Source: Gammaproteobacteria bacterium (lineage in GTDB: Bacteria; Pseudomonadota; Gammaproteobacteria; Steroidobacterales; Rariloculaceae). From it: 64,000 nt of DNA. Under the pieces are notes generated by a model. It saw nothing but the letters and a program-made list of their open reading frames with translations, did not search any database and had not been told where the DNA came from. Position 1 is the first letter of the stretch. Every line of letters starts with the position of its first letter. This document shows positions 41,493 to 49,916 of the stretch, piece after piece. Location of the stretch: NCBI GenBank assembly GCA_036381015.1, contig DASVDR010000021.1:54708-118707 (forward strand), read 5' to 3'. The translations under genes were made by a program, and so were the position numbers.

Positions 41493-42416
41493 GTGCTTCG
41501 ATACTCGCTTCGCCGCTTCCTCGGCGCGATCCCGACGCTGCTCGTCCTGATCGCGCTCGCGTTCTTCATGATCCGGACGGCGCCGGGCGGTCCGTTCGAC
41601 CAGGAGCGCGCGCTGCCGCCGGAGATCGAGGCGAACCTGCGCGCCGCCTACCATTTCGACGAGCCGCTCTACCGCCAGTTCGGGCGGTATCTCTTCGGCA
41701 TTCTTCGCGGCGACTTCGGCCCTTCGTTCCAGTACCGTGATTTCACCGTCACCGAGCTGATCGCCACCGGCTTCCCCGTGTCGCTGCGGCTCGGCGGCAC
41801 GGCGATCCTCCTCGCGTTCGTGCTCGGCGTCGGCGCCGGCAGCATCGCGGCGCTACGGCAGAACACGCCGACCGACTACGCGGTCATGTCGGTCTCGATG
41901 ACCGGGATCTCGATCCCGAACTTCGTGATGGCGCCGGTGCTCGTCCTGGTCTTCGCCGTGTATCTCGGGTGGCTGCCCGCCGGGGGGCTCGGCGACGGCG
42001 CGATTCGCAACATGATCCTGCCGGTCACGGCGCTCGCGCTGCCGCAGCTCGCGTACATCGCAAGGCTCACGCGCGCGAGCATGATCGAGGTGCTGCGCAG
42101 CAATTTCGTCCGGACGGCGAAGGCGCAAGGCTTGCCGATGCGGACGATCCTGCTTCACCACGCACTGAAGCCGGCGCTGCTGCCCGTGGTCTCGTATCTC
42201 GGCCCCGCCACCGCCTCGGTCATCACGGGTTCCGTCGTGATCGAGCAGATCTTCGGCGTGCCGGGGATCGGCCGATTCTTCGTGCAAGGCGCGCTGAACC
42301 GCGACTACACGCTCGTGATGGGCGTCGTCGTGTTCTACGGGATCCTGATCATCCTGCTGAACTTCCTCGTGGATCTCGCGTACGCGTGGCTCGATCCGAA
42401 GGTGAAGTACTCGTGA
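41493..42416 (+). CDS. Peptide ABC transporter permease (OppB-like)
   Basis: A 307-residue protein from a GTG start 9 bases after oppA. The N-terminal RYSLRRFLGAIPTLLVLIALAFFMIRTAPGGPF is the classic OppB start. Six membrane helices follow, and the EAA loop is RTAKAQGLPMRTILLHHALKPAL. It forms half of the import channel with the following permease, whose GTG overlaps its stop (GTGA). Confidence 0.96.
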   Translation: MLRYSLRRFLGAIPTLLVLIALAFFMIRTAPGGPFDQERALPPEIEANLRAAYHFDEPLYRQFGRYLFGILRGDFGPSFQYRDFTVTELIATGFPVSLRLGGTAILLAFVLGVGAGSIAALRQNTPTDYAVMSVSMTGISIPNFVMAPVLVLVFAVYLGWLPAGGLGDGAIRNMILPVTALALPQLAYIARLTRASMIEVLRSNFVRTAKAQGLPMRTILLHHALKPALLPVVSYLGPATASVITGSVVIEQIFGVPGIGRFFVQGALNRDYTLVMGVVVFYGILIILLNFLVDLAYAWLDPKVKYS

Positions 42417-43306
42417 GCGCCGAGATCGCCGAAAGAATGCCGGCGCAGCCGGAGGTTCCGGGCCGGAGCTTGTGGATCGACGCGTGGCGGACGCTCCGCC
42501 GCAACCGTGCGGCCGTCGCCGGCGGCCTGATCATCGCCGGCATGACGCTCCTCGTTCTGATCGGCCCGCTGTTCAGTCCCTACGCTTACGACTTCACGGA
42601 CTGGGCGAACACGTCGATCGCGCCGAGCCTCGAGACCGGGCACGTCTTCGGCACGGACACGCTCGGCCGGGATCTCTTCGTGCGCACGCTCTACGGCGGC
42701 CGGATCTCGCTTTTGGTCGGCGTCGTCGCGACGATCGTGAGCCTCTTGATCGGCGTGAGCTACGGGGCGACCGCGGGCTATTTCGGCGGGCGCGTGGACC
42801 ACGTGATGATGCGCATCGTCGACATCCTGTACGCGATGCCGTTCATGTTCTTCGTGATCCTGCTGATGGTGTTCTTCGGCCGCAACATCCTGCTGATCTT
42901 CGTCGCGATCGGCGCGATCAACTGGCTCGACATGGCGCGCATCGTCCGCGGGCAGACGTTGAGCTTGAAGCACAAGGAGTTCGTCGAGGCCGCGGAAGCC
43001 CTCGGCGTCTCGACCTTCGCCGTGATCCGCCGGCACATCGTGCCGAACCTGCTCGGCGTCGTCGCGGTCTACGTGACGCTGACGATCCCGCAAGTGATCC
43101 TCGTGGAATCGTTCCTGAGCTTTCTCGGCCTCGGCGTGCAGGAGCCGATGACGTCGTGGGGCGCGCTCGTGAAGCAGGGCGCGGAGGAGATGGAGAGCGC
43201 GCCGTGGATGCTGATCTTCCCGGCCGTGTTCCTCGCGACGACGCTCTTCTGCTTCAACTTCCTCGGCGACGGCCTGCGCGATGCCCTCGATCCGAAGGAC
43301 CGCTGA
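42413..43306 (+). CDS. Peptide ABC transporter permease (OppC-like)
   Basis: A 297-residue protein from the GTG at 42413. A cytoplasmic N-terminus with SLWIDAWRTLRRNRAAVAGG precedes the first helix. HVFGTDTLGRDLFVRTLYGGRISLLVG, the EAA loop VEAAEALGVSTFAVIRRHIVPNLLG and the ending GDGLRDALDPKDR are all typical of OppC. It pairs with OppB in the inner membrane. A long palindromic repeat lies between its stop and the ATPase gene. Confidence 0.96.
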   Translation: MSAEIAERMPAQPEVPGRSLWIDAWRTLRRNRAAVAGGLIIAGMTLLVLIGPLFSPYAYDFTDWANTSIAPSLETGHVFGTDTLGRDLFVRTLYGGRISLLVGVVATIVSLLIGVSYGATAGYFGGRVDHVMMRIVDILYAMPFMFFVILLMVFFGRNILLIFVAIGAINWLDMARIVRGQTLSLKHKEFVEAAEALGVSTFAVIRRHIVPNLLGVVAVYVTLTIPQVILVESFLSFLGLGVQEPMTSWGALVKQGAEEMESAPWMLIFPAVFLATTLFCFNFLGDGLRDALDPKDR

Positions 43307-43307
43307 G

Positions 43308-43359
43308 AAAAAAGGTGTCAGACACCATTTTCCCGAAAATCGTGTCTGACACCTTTTTT
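43308..43359. repeat. 52-bp near-perfect palindrome of the GGTGTC-GACACC repeat family
   Basis: Two 13-bp palindromes, GGTGTCAGACACC (43314-43326) and its variant CGTGTCTGACACC (43341-43353), are flanked by A6 and T6 and joined by a further inverted repeat ATTTTC..GAAAAT. The whole forms one hairpin with only a single internal mismatch besides the loop. It fills the gap between oppC and oppDF and starts one base after the oppC stop codon. Confidence 0.95.
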
Positions 43360-43373
43360 GCTGCGGAGGCTTG

Positions 43374-45371
43374 ATGGCGCTGCTCGACGTCAAGGACCTG
43401 AACGTTCGGTTCGACACGCCGGACGGCGACGTGCACGCGGTCAAGGGCCTCACGTTCGCGCTCGCGGCGGGCGAGACGCTCGGCATCGTCGGCGAGTCGG
43501 GCTCGGGCAAGAGCCAGAGCATGCTCGCGTTGATCGGCTTGCTGGCCGACAACGGCCGCGCAACAGGCTCGGCGATCTTCGACGGGCAGGAGCTCCTCGG
43601 GCTCGACGACCGGCAGCTGCGGCGCATCCGCGGCCGCCGCATCTCGATGATCTTCCAGGACCCGATGACGTCGCTGAACCCGTACCTCACGATCGGCGAC
43701 CAGATGACGCAGGCGCTCCGCGCGCACGAGCGCGTGTCGGCCGCGGCCGCGAGGGCGCGCTGCGTCGAGATGCTCGACGCGGTGCGCATCCCGGACGCGC
43801 GCGCCCGCCTGCGCCGGTACCCCCACGAGCTTTCGGGCGGCATGCGCCAGCGCGTCATGATCGCCGCGAGCCTGCTGCTCGGTCCGCAGGTCTTGATCGC
43901 GGACGAGCCGACGACGGCGCTCGACGTCACGGTGCAGGCGCAGATCCTCGAGCTGATGCGCGAGCTGAAGGACCGCTTCGGTACGGCGATCATCCTGATC
44001 ACGCACGATCTCGGCGTCGTCGCGGGCCTCGCCGACCGCGTGCTCGTCATGCACGACGGCGAGCTCGAGGAGCAAGGCGACGTCGAGCGCATCTTCTACC
44101 GGCCCGAGCGCCCGTACACGCAGGCGCTGCTCCGCGCCGTCCCGCGGCTCGACGGGGCCCGCGTCGAGCGGCTCGCGAGCGTCGCGGACGCCGTCGGCCG
44201 CAACGGCGGCGAGGCGGCGGGCCCGTCGGGCGACCGCGTTGCCGGGCAGCCTGCCGAGAACGCGGCGCCGTCGATGCCGGCCGGACCGGCGGCGGCTGCC
44301 TCCGCCGATCGCGGGCGATCGCCCCACGCCCCGGCGCTCCTGAAGGTAGAGAGCCTGCGAGTGCATTACCCGGTTCGCACCCGCGGGTGGTGGGGGCGGC
44401 CCGCGACGTTGAAGGCCGTCGACGGCGTGGACCTGACGCTCGCGCCCGGGGAGACGCTCGGCATCGTCGGAGAGTCGGGCTGCGGCAAGTCGACGCTTGC
44501 GCGTGCGATTCTGAGGCTCGCGCCGGCAACCGGCGGCACGGTGTGGATGGCCGGGCGCTCGCTGACCGACCTCGAGCAGAAGGAGCTCAGGCCGCTCAAG
44601 CGCGATCTCCAGGTCGTCTTTCAGGACCCGCTCGCGTCGTTGAACCCGCGGATGACGGTCGGGGACATCGTGGCCGAGCCGCTCGAGGTTCACCGTCCGG
44701 AGTTGAGCAAAGCGGAGAGGCGCGCGCAGGTCGCCGACGTGCTGCGCCGAGTCGGCTTGAGCGGCCGCGAGCTGAACCGCTACCCGCACGAGTTTTCCGG
44801 CGGGCAATGCCAGCGAATCGGCATTGCCCGCGCGCTGGTCCTGAAGCCGAAGCTGATCGTGTGCGACGAGCCCGTGAGCGCGCTCGACGTCTCGATTCAG
44901 GCCCAGATCGTGAACCTGCTGATGGATCTGCGCCGCGACCTCGGCCTCTCGCTGATCTTCATCGCGCACGACCTCGCCGTCGTCCGGCACATCAGCCATC
45001 GCGTGATGGTCATGTACCTCGGCGCGGTCATGGAGCTCGCTCCGCGGGACGCGCTCTACGAGCGCCCCGCCCACCCGTACACGCGTGCGCTGATCAGCGC
45101 CGTGCCGCTGCCCGACCCGCGGGCCGAGCGCGCGCGGCGGCGCGAGCTCTTGAGCGGAGATTTGCCGTCGCCGATCGATCCGCCTTCCGGCTGCCGCTTT
45201 CGGACGCGGTGCCGGTACGCGGCGGAGCGCTGCGCGCGCGAGGCGCCGGCGCTCCGCCCGGTCGGCGGGAGCCTCGTCGCCTGCCACCGTGCCGAGGAGG
45301 TGGCGGGAAAAAAGGTGTCAGACACCATTTTTCGCGGGGACATAAGGTGCGGCGAAAAACAAGGTGTCTGA
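43374..45371 (+). CDS. Peptide ABC transporter, fused OppD-OppF ATP-binding protein
   Basis: A 665-residue protein with two complete ABC domains. The first has Walker [10 protein letters not shown] at 40-48, signature LSGGMRQRV and Walker [12 protein letters not shown]. The second has [24 protein letters not shown] and [12 protein letters not shown]. Each is followed by the OppD/DppF C-terminal region, and the second has the Cys cluster [14 protein letters not shown]. The linker is Ala/Pro-rich. The ATG at 43374 follows a GGAGG site. The last 20 or so codons (KKVSDTIF onward) and the stop are encoded by the GGTGTC repeat, so the natural 3' end appears to have been replaced. Confidence 0.95.
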   Translation: MALLDVKDLNVRFDTPDGDVHAVKGLTFALAAGETLGIVGESGSGKSQSMLALIGLLADNGRATGSAIFDGQELLGLDDRQLRRIRGRRISMIFQDPMTSLNPYLTIGDQMTQALRAHERVSAAAARARCVEMLDAVRIPDARARLRRYPHELSGGMRQRVMIAASLLLGPQVLIADEPTTALDVTVQAQILELMRELKDRFGTAIILITHDLGVVAGLADRVLVMHDGELEEQGDVERIFYRPERPYTQALLRAVPRLDGARVERLASVADAVGRNGGEAAGPSGDRVAGQPAENAAPSMPAGPAAAASADRGRSPHAPALLKVESLRVHYPVRTRGWWGRPATLKAVDGVDLTLAPGETLGIVGESGCGKSTLARAILRLAPATGGTVWMAGRSLTDLEQKELRPLKRDLQVVFQDPLASLNPRMTVGDIVAEPLEVHRPELSKAERRAQVADVLRRVGLSGRELNRYPHEFSGGQCQRIGIARALVLKPKLIVCDEPVSALDVSIQAQIVNLLMDLRRDLGLSLIFIAHDLAVVRHISHRVMVMYLGAVMELAPRDALYERPAHPYTRALISAVPLPDPRAERARRRELLSGDLPSPIDPPSGCRFRTRCRYAAERCAREAPALRPVGGSLVACHRAEEVAGKKVSDTIFRGDIRCGEKQGV

Positions 45372-45402
45372 CACCTTTTTTCGTGTCAGACACCTTTTTT
45401 TT
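45308..45402. repeat. GGTGTC-GACACC repeat cluster at the 3' end of oppDF (three copies)
   Basis: Three palindromes: GGTGTCAGACACC at 45314-45326 preceded by A6, GGTGTCTGACACC at 45363-45375 followed by T6, and CGTGTCAGACACC at 45382-45394 followed by T8. The first two are oriented head to head like the oppC-oppD copy and enclose a 36-base spacer. The oppDF reading frame runs through the first copy and stops at a TGA inside the second. The third copy, with its T-run, could act as a transcription terminator. Confidence 0.95.
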
Positions 45403-45496
45403 CGGGCCGTACGCAGAGTCCGAACTGGAAATAGCCGCGGGCTGCCGATAACATGCGCGCCCCGGGAGCTCACGACGACACGGAGAGTCTTCAAAA

Positions 45497-46186
45497 TTGT
45501 CCACGCACGCAAGGATTAGCGCGTCCGCCGGTCTGGGCGCTCTCGCGGTGCTCGCTTTGGCCATGCTCGCGCCGTCGACCGAGGCGCAGGCGCCGGCCGC
45601 CAAGGCGCCTCTGCCCCCGCTCGCGCCGCTGACGATCGAAGGCAACCCGGAGCGCGGCAGGCAGCTTGCGGCGACCTGTGCCGGCTGCCACGCGATCCCC
45701 GGCTATCACAACGCGTACCCGTTCTACCACGTGCCGAAGCTCGGCGGGCAGAACGCCGATTACCTCGAGGTCGCGCTGCAGGGCTACCGGCGCGGCTCGC
45801 GCTCCCACCAGACGATGCAGGCGCAGGCGGCGAACCTCACGGATCAGGACATCGCCGACATCGCGGCCTATCTCTCGAGCCTCGACGACGGCGACACGTC
45901 GGGCATCTCGCGGGCGTCTCCGGAGGAGATTCTCGCGGGTCGGGAGAAGTCGGCCACGTGCGCGCCGTGCCACGGGCCGGCCGGCATCGCGCAGTCGAGC
46001 CAGTGGCCGAATCTCGCCGGGCAGCACGAGTCGTACCTCGAGCAGGCGCTCGCCGAATACAAGAGCGGCGCGCGCGAGGATCTCGTGATGGGGCCGATGG
46101 CCTCGTCGCTCGACGCGGAAACGATCGAGCAGCTCGCCGCGTATTTCGCCGCCCAAGACGGGCTCTACACGCCGGACAAGATGTAG
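45497..46186 (+). CDS. Diheme cytochrome c4
   Basis: A 229-residue exported protein from a TTG start with GGAG upstream. A signal peptide (about 1-30) is followed by two cytochrome c domains. The first heme motif is CAGCH near residue 61, the second CAPCH near residue 154. Distal Met ligands are likely in TMQAQA and VMGPMAS. KLGGQNADYLEVALQGYRRG and NLAGQHESYLEQALAEYKSGAR are the paired repeats of the cytochrome c4 family. It carries electrons to terminal oxidases in the periplasm. It follows the repeat cluster and is probably transcribed separately from opp. Confidence 0.93.
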   Translation: MSTHARISASAGLGALAVLALAMLAPSTEAQAPAAKAPLPPLAPLTIEGNPERGRQLAATCAGCHAIPGYHNAYPFYHVPKLGGQNADYLEVALQGYRRGSRSHQTMQAQAANLTDQDIADIAAYLSSLDDGDTSGISRASPEEILAGREKSATCAPCHGPAGIAQSSQWPNLAGQHESYLEQALAEYKSGAREDLVMGPMASSLDAETIEQLAAYFAAQDGLYTPDKM

Positions 46187-46296
46187 CGGCTCGCGCCGGC
46201 CACCGGCCCGCGGCCGAGCGGGCCGGAGACCCCTTCTCGTCGGGAGCGGTGTACCCTGGCGCCTGCGGCCGGGGCCTTTCCCTGCGGAGTGCGGCG

Positions 46297-47298
46297 ATGA
46301 CCGAAAGCTTTCGCGCCTTCCGAATCCACGAGTCGAACGGCGGGATCCGCGCGGCGCTCGAGCGCCTCACGCTCGCCGATCTCGGCGCCGGCGACGTCGT
46401 GATCCGCGTCACGTATTCGTCGATCAACTACAAGGATGCGCTCGCCGCGACCGGCGCGGGCTCGATCCTGCGCCGGTTTCCGCTCGTCGGCGGCATCGAT
46501 CTCGCCGGCACCGTGCTCGAGTCCGACGACGCGCGCTTCGCGCCGGGCGACGAGGTGCTCGTGTGCGGCTGCGGCCTCGGCGAGACGCACGACGGCGGCT
46601 ACGCCGAGATCGCCCGCGTGCCCGGCGATTGGGTCGTGCCGATGCCGCCGGGACTCGACGCGCGGCGCGCAATGGCGATCGGCACCGCCGGGCTGACCGC
46701 GGCGCTCGCGATCCATCGGCTCGAGCGGAACGGCCAGCACCCCGCGCTCGGCCCGATACTCGTGACCGGCGCGACGGGCGGCGTCGGCAGCATCGCGATC
46801 GATCTCCTGAGCGGCCGCGGCTACGAGACGGTCGCGCTGACCGGGAAGCCCGACGCGCACGCGTACCTCGAGTCTCTCGGGGCCGCGCGCATCGTCGATC
46901 GCCGCGGCCTCGAGCTCGCCGGCAAGCCGCTCGGGCCCGCGACGTGGGGCGGAGGCGTCGACGCCGTCGGCGGCGATGTCCTCGCATGGCTGATCCGCAC
47001 GACCCGCGCGAACGGCAACATCGCGTCGATCGGCCTCGCCGGCGGCGCCGCGCTCGCGACGACGGTGCTGCCGTTCATCCTCCGCGGCGTGAGCCTGCTC
47101 GGCATCAACTCGGTCTCGATCGAGCCGGGGCTTCGCGCCGACCTCTGGACGCGGCTCGGCGCGGCGCACGCGCCGCGGAACCTCGACCGCATCGCGGCCC
47201 GCGAGGTCTCGCTCGACGAGCTGCCGGGCGCCTTTCGCGCGCTCCTCGACGGCGCCGTCGTCGGCCGCGTGATCGTTCGAGTCGCGGGTTCGTCGTAG
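46297..47298 (+). CDS. YhdH/YhfP family quinone oxidoreductase (acrylyl-CoA reductase-like)
   Basis: A 333-residue medium-chain dehydrogenase. SSINYKDALAATGAGSILRRFPLVGGIDLAGTV is the N-terminal hallmark of YhdH/AcuI. The Rossmann motif ILVTGATGGVGSIAI lies near residue 155, and VDAVGGDVLAWLI and GINSVSIEP follow. AcuI members reduce acryloyl-CoA with NADPH; others have unknown enone substrates. The start ATG is preceded by GGAG. It is a single gene between cytochrome c4 and rsmG. Confidence 0.93.
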   Translation: MTESFRAFRIHESNGGIRAALERLTLADLGAGDVVIRVTYSSINYKDALAATGAGSILRRFPLVGGIDLAGTVLESDDARFAPGDEVLVCGCGLGETHDGGYAEIARVPGDWVVPMPPGLDARRAMAIGTAGLTAALAIHRLERNGQHPALGPILVTGATGGVGSIAIDLLSGRGYETVALTGKPDAHAYLESLGAARIVDRRGLELAGKPLGPATWGGGVDAVGGDVLAWLIRTTRANGNIASIGLAGGAALATTVLPFILRGVSLLGINSVSIEPGLRADLWTRLGAAHAPRNLDRIAAREVSLDELPGAFRALLDGAVVGRVIVRVAGSS

Positions 47299-47334
47299 CG
47301 CGCCCGCGGGGAACGAGCGCCGCCCGGGCCCCCG

Positions 47335-47340
47335 TATACT
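47335..47340 (+). promoter_or_regulatory. -10 element very close to the rsmG start
   Basis: TATACT ends 6 bases before the rsmG ATG, the same geometry as at mnmG. It would give a leaderless transcript. No ribosome-binding site precedes the ATG. Confidence 0.45.
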
Positions 47341-47346
47341 CCGCCG

Positions 47347-47979
47347 ATGCAGCACGCCCCGCTCGACGAGTCCCGCGTGGGCCGGTCGCTCGCGGCCGCG
47401 GGTGCCGCGGCCGGCGCGGCGGAGGTCGGCCGGCTCACGGCGTTCCTCAACCTGCTCGTCAAATGGAACCGCGTCTACAACCTCACCGGAATCCGCGACG
47501 CCGACGAGCTCGTCGAGCGGCACCTGATCGAGAGCCTCGATCTCGCGCCGCTGCTCCGCGGCGAGCGGATCGCCGACGTCGGCACCGGGGCCGGCCTGCC
47601 CGGCCTGCCGCTCGCGATCGTCGCGCCGGACCGGCGCTTCACGCTCGTCGAGAGCCGCGCGAAGCGCGTGCGCTTCCTGCGTCACGTCGTCGGCGAGCTC
47701 GGGCTTTCGAACGTCGAAATCGAGCATTGCCGGGTCGAAGACTTACGTTGCGAGCGGCCGTTTGATACCGTGCTCGCCCGGGCGGTGGCGCCGCCGGCCG
47801 AGCTCATCGCGATGACACGACACTTGACCGCGCCGAGCACGATCCTGCTGCTCCTGACGGCCGCGCGGCTCGAGCGGGAGTGGCGGGATCTCGCCGCGAG
47901 CCTCGGCGTCCGGCCGATCGCGGTCGACGCGCCGGGCGCGGCGCGGCGCAGCGCCATCGTGATGCTCGAGCGGATCTGA
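47347..47979 (+). CDS. rsmG: 16S rRNA (guanine(527)-N7)-methyltransferase
   Basis: A 210-residue class I methyltransferase. FLNLLVKWNRVYNLTGIRDADELVERHLIESL is the RsmG N-terminal helix pair. The SAM-binding motif is ADVGTGAGLPGLPLAI, and FLRHVVGELGLSNVEIEHCRVEDL and ARAVAPPAEL follow. It methylates G527 of 16S rRNA, a site linked to streptomycin sensitivity. It lies directly before parA-parB, as in most gammaproteobacteria. Confidence 0.97.
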   Translation: MQHAPLDESRVGRSLAAAGAAAGAAEVGRLTAFLNLLVKWNRVYNLTGIRDADELVERHLIESLDLAPLLRGERIADVGTGAGLPGLPLAIVAPDRRFTLVESRAKRVRFLRHVVGELGLSNVEIEHCRVEDLRCERPFDTVLARAVAPPAELIAMTRHLTAPSTILLLLTAARLEREWRDLAASLGVRPIAVDAPGAARRSAIVMLERI

Positions 47980-48003
47980 CCGAACCCGGGGGGCACCCAC
48001 ACG

Positions 48004-48789
48004 ATGGCGAAGGTGATTGCCGTAGCTAACCAGAAGGGCGGCGTCGGCAAGACGACGACCTGCGTGAATCTCGCGGCGTCGCTCTGCGCGACGCAGCGCC
48101 GCGTGCTGCTCGTGGACCTCGATCCCCAGGGGAACGCCACGATGGGATCGGGCATCAACAAGAACGGCGTGGAAAGCACGATTTGCGACGTGCTGCTCGA
48201 CGGGGTCGCGATCCGCGACGCGGTCGTGCGCCCGGCCGAGGGCGGCTTCGAGGTCGTGCCGAGCAACCAGTCGCTCACCGCCGCCGAGGTGGAGCTGCTC
48301 TCCCGCCCCGACCGCGAATTCAGGCTGCGACGCGCGCTCGAGCCCGCCGCTGCGGATTTCGACTACGTGCTGATCGACTGCCCCCCGGCGATCAACATGC
48401 TGACCGTGAACGCGCTGGCGGCCGCCGATCACGTGTTGATTCCGATGCAATGCGAGTACTATGCGCTCGAAGGGCTCACCGCGCTGATCGATACCATCGA
48501 CCAGATACGCGCGAGCGCGAATCCCAAGCTCGAGATTCACGGCATCCTGCGGACGATGTTCGATCCGCGAAACAATTTGGCGAACGAGGTGTCCTCGCAG
48601 CTGATCGACCACTTCGGCGAGCGGGTCTACCGCACCGTCATTCCGCGCAACGTGCGTCTCGCCGAAGCCCCGAGCTTCGGTCGCGCCGTGCTGTTCCACG
48701 ACAAGTACTCGCGGGGAGCGCTGGCCTATCTGGCGCTCGCCGGCGAGATCAACCGCCGCGAAGGGGCGGCGCCGGCAGGCGTGCGTTGA
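48004..48789 (+). CDS. parA: Chromosome partitioning ATPase ParA (Soj)
   Basis: A 261-residue deviant Walker ATPase. NQKGGVGKTTT is the P-loop with the signature Lys, VDLDPQGNATMGSG is the Walker A' motif, and VLIDCPPAINMLTVNAL is Walker B. ParA forms DNA-bound gradients that pull ParB-parS complexes apart. It begins 24 bases after rsmG and precedes parB. The two parS sites lie about 21 kb away in recF. Confidence 0.97.
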   Translation: MAKVIAVANQKGGVGKTTTCVNLAASLCATQRRVLLVDLDPQGNATMGSGINKNGVESTICDVLLDGVAIRDAVVRPAEGGFEVVPSNQSLTAAEVELLSRPDREFRLRRALEPAAADFDYVLIDCPPAINMLTVNALAAADHVLIPMQCEYYALEGLTALIDTIDQIRASANPKLEIHGILRTMFDPRNNLANEVSSQLIDHFGERVYRTVIPRNVRLAEAPSFGRAVLFHDKYSRGALAYLALAGEINRREGAAPAGVR

Positions 48790-48809
48790 AATCGGAGGAG
48801 TTCGGGCGC

Positions 48810-49691
48810 ATGGCGAAGCGAAGAAGTCTCGGGCGAGGACTCGACGCGCTGCTCAGCACCGCCGCTCAGAGCACCGCAAGCGCACCGCGCGCGGACGACG
48901 CGTTGCGGGAGGTCCCGGTGGACCTGCTCGAGCGCGGCCGTTACCAGCCGCGGATCGACATGCGCGAGGAGACGCTGGCCGAGCTCGCCGAGTCCATCCG
49001 CGCGCAGGGTATCGTGCAGCCGATCGTGGTCCGGCCGCTCGCCGGCGGCAACGGGGAGACCCGCTACGAGATCATCGCCGGGGAGCGCCGCTGGCGGGCC
49101 GCGCAGATCGCCGGGCTCGAGAAGGTTCCGGCCGTGGTCCGGGATATCCCCGACGAGGCGGCCGTCGCCGTCGCGCTGATCGAGAACATCCAGCGCGAGG
49201 ACCTGAATCCGCTCGAGGAGGCCCGCTCGCTGAAGCGCCTCGTCGAGGACTTCAACATGACGCACGCGCAGGCGGCCGACGCGGTCGGCCGATCGCGGGT
49301 GACGGTCAGCAACCTGCTGCGGCTCCTCGAGCTGCCCGAGCCCGTGCGGACGATGCTCGAGCGCCGCGAGCTCGACATGGGGCACGCGCGGGCGTTGCTC
49401 GGCGTCGCGTCGCCGGCCGTTCAGCTCGAGCTCGCGCAGAAGATCCGCCGGGAAGGCTGGAGCGTCCGCGAGACCGAGAAGGCGATCCGCCGGCTGGGCG
49501 AGGCGTCGCGCACGTCGAGCAAGCCGTCGAACGGGCATGCGAAGGACCCGAACGTGCGGCGCCTCGAGTCCGAGCTCTCGGAAAAGCTCGGCGCGGCGGT
49601 CACGATCGAGCACGGCCGCGGAGGCGGCCGCATCACGATCCGCTACCACAGCCTCGAGGAGCTCGACGGCATCGTCGAGCATATTCGGTAA
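48810..49691 (+). CDS. parB: Chromosome partitioning protein ParB (Spo0J)
   Basis: A 293-residue protein from an ATG with GGAGGAG upstream. The N-terminal MAKRRSLGRGLDALLS is the ParA-stimulating peptide. The CTPase motif GERRWRAAQIAG and ENIQREDLNPLEEA lie at about 90-140. A helix-turn-helix (THAQAADAVGRSRVTVSNLLRLL) recognises parS, and the C-terminal dimer domain ends with ELDGIVEHIR. It loads at parS as a CTP-dependent clamp. A strong terminator follows. Confidence 0.97.
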   Translation: MAKRRSLGRGLDALLSTAAQSTASAPRADDALREVPVDLLERGRYQPRIDMREETLAELAESIRAQGIVQPIVVRPLAGGNGETRYEIIAGERRWRAAQIAGLEKVPAVVRDIPDEAAVAVALIENIQREDLNPLEEARSLKRLVEDFNMTHAQAADAVGRSRVTVSNLLRLLELPEPVRTMLERRELDMGHARALLGVASPAVQLELAQKIRREGWSVRETEKAIRRLGEASRTSSKPSNGHAKDPNVRRLESELSEKLGAAVTIEHGRGGGRITIRYHSLEELDGIVEHIR

Positions 49692-49696
49692 AACGG

Positions 49697-49723
49697 AAAA
49701 CGGCGGGATCTTCCGCCGTTTTT
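49697..49723 (+). terminator. Rho-independent terminator after parB
   Basis: AAAACGGCGG-GATCTT-CCGCCGTTTTT: a 10-bp stem with a 6-base loop, ending in T5. It lies 6 bases after the parB stop and ends the rsmG-parA-parB transcript; the A-run lets it work weakly in the other direction. Confidence 0.9.
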
Positions 49724-49809
49724 CCGGGCCCCGCGGAGGTCATCTCGCACCGGTGCGGAAACGGCCGCCGACCGCTTCTTGCCCGGCCCTGTTTCCGGGT
49801 CGCGTCGTG

Positions 49810-49838
49810 TTGAATAGCCGCTGGCGACTCCTTACAAT
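49810..49838 (+). promoter_or_regulatory. Sigma-70 promoter of the ATP synthase operon
   Basis: TTGAAT (49810-49815), a spacer of exactly 17 bases, and TACAAT (49833-49838). It lies about 80 bases upstream of the atpI start codon. Confidence 0.75.
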
Positions 49839-49855
49839 GCCGCGGCTGAACGGGG

Positions 49856-49879
49856 GCCGCGGCTCCGCCGCGGCTTTTT
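49856..49879 (+). terminator. Terminator-like hairpin in the atp leader
   Basis: GCCGCGG-CTCCG-CCGCGGC followed by T5: a perfect 7-bp GC stem with a 5-base loop and a T-run, the form of an intrinsic terminator. It sits only about 10-15 bases after the expected transcription start of the atp promoter and before atpI. It may attenuate the operon or end read-through from parB. Confidence 0.55.
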
Positions 49880-49916
49880 GCCGACAAGCCAGCATCTAGC
49901 GCAATCAAGAGGCCCC

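Noticed and set aside
36195-41654. Very long leftward open frame of more than 1800 codons
   Set aside because: Only its last 503 codons (the S33 hydrolase) are protein-like. The rest lies antisense to mnmG and oppA, is Arg/Asp/Val-rich and is a product of high GC in the wobble position.
43308-45402. CRISPR-like reading of the repeated GGTGTC units
   Set aside because: Units are short palindromes with A/T flanks, unevenly spaced and interrupted by genes; there are no regular spacers and no cas genes.
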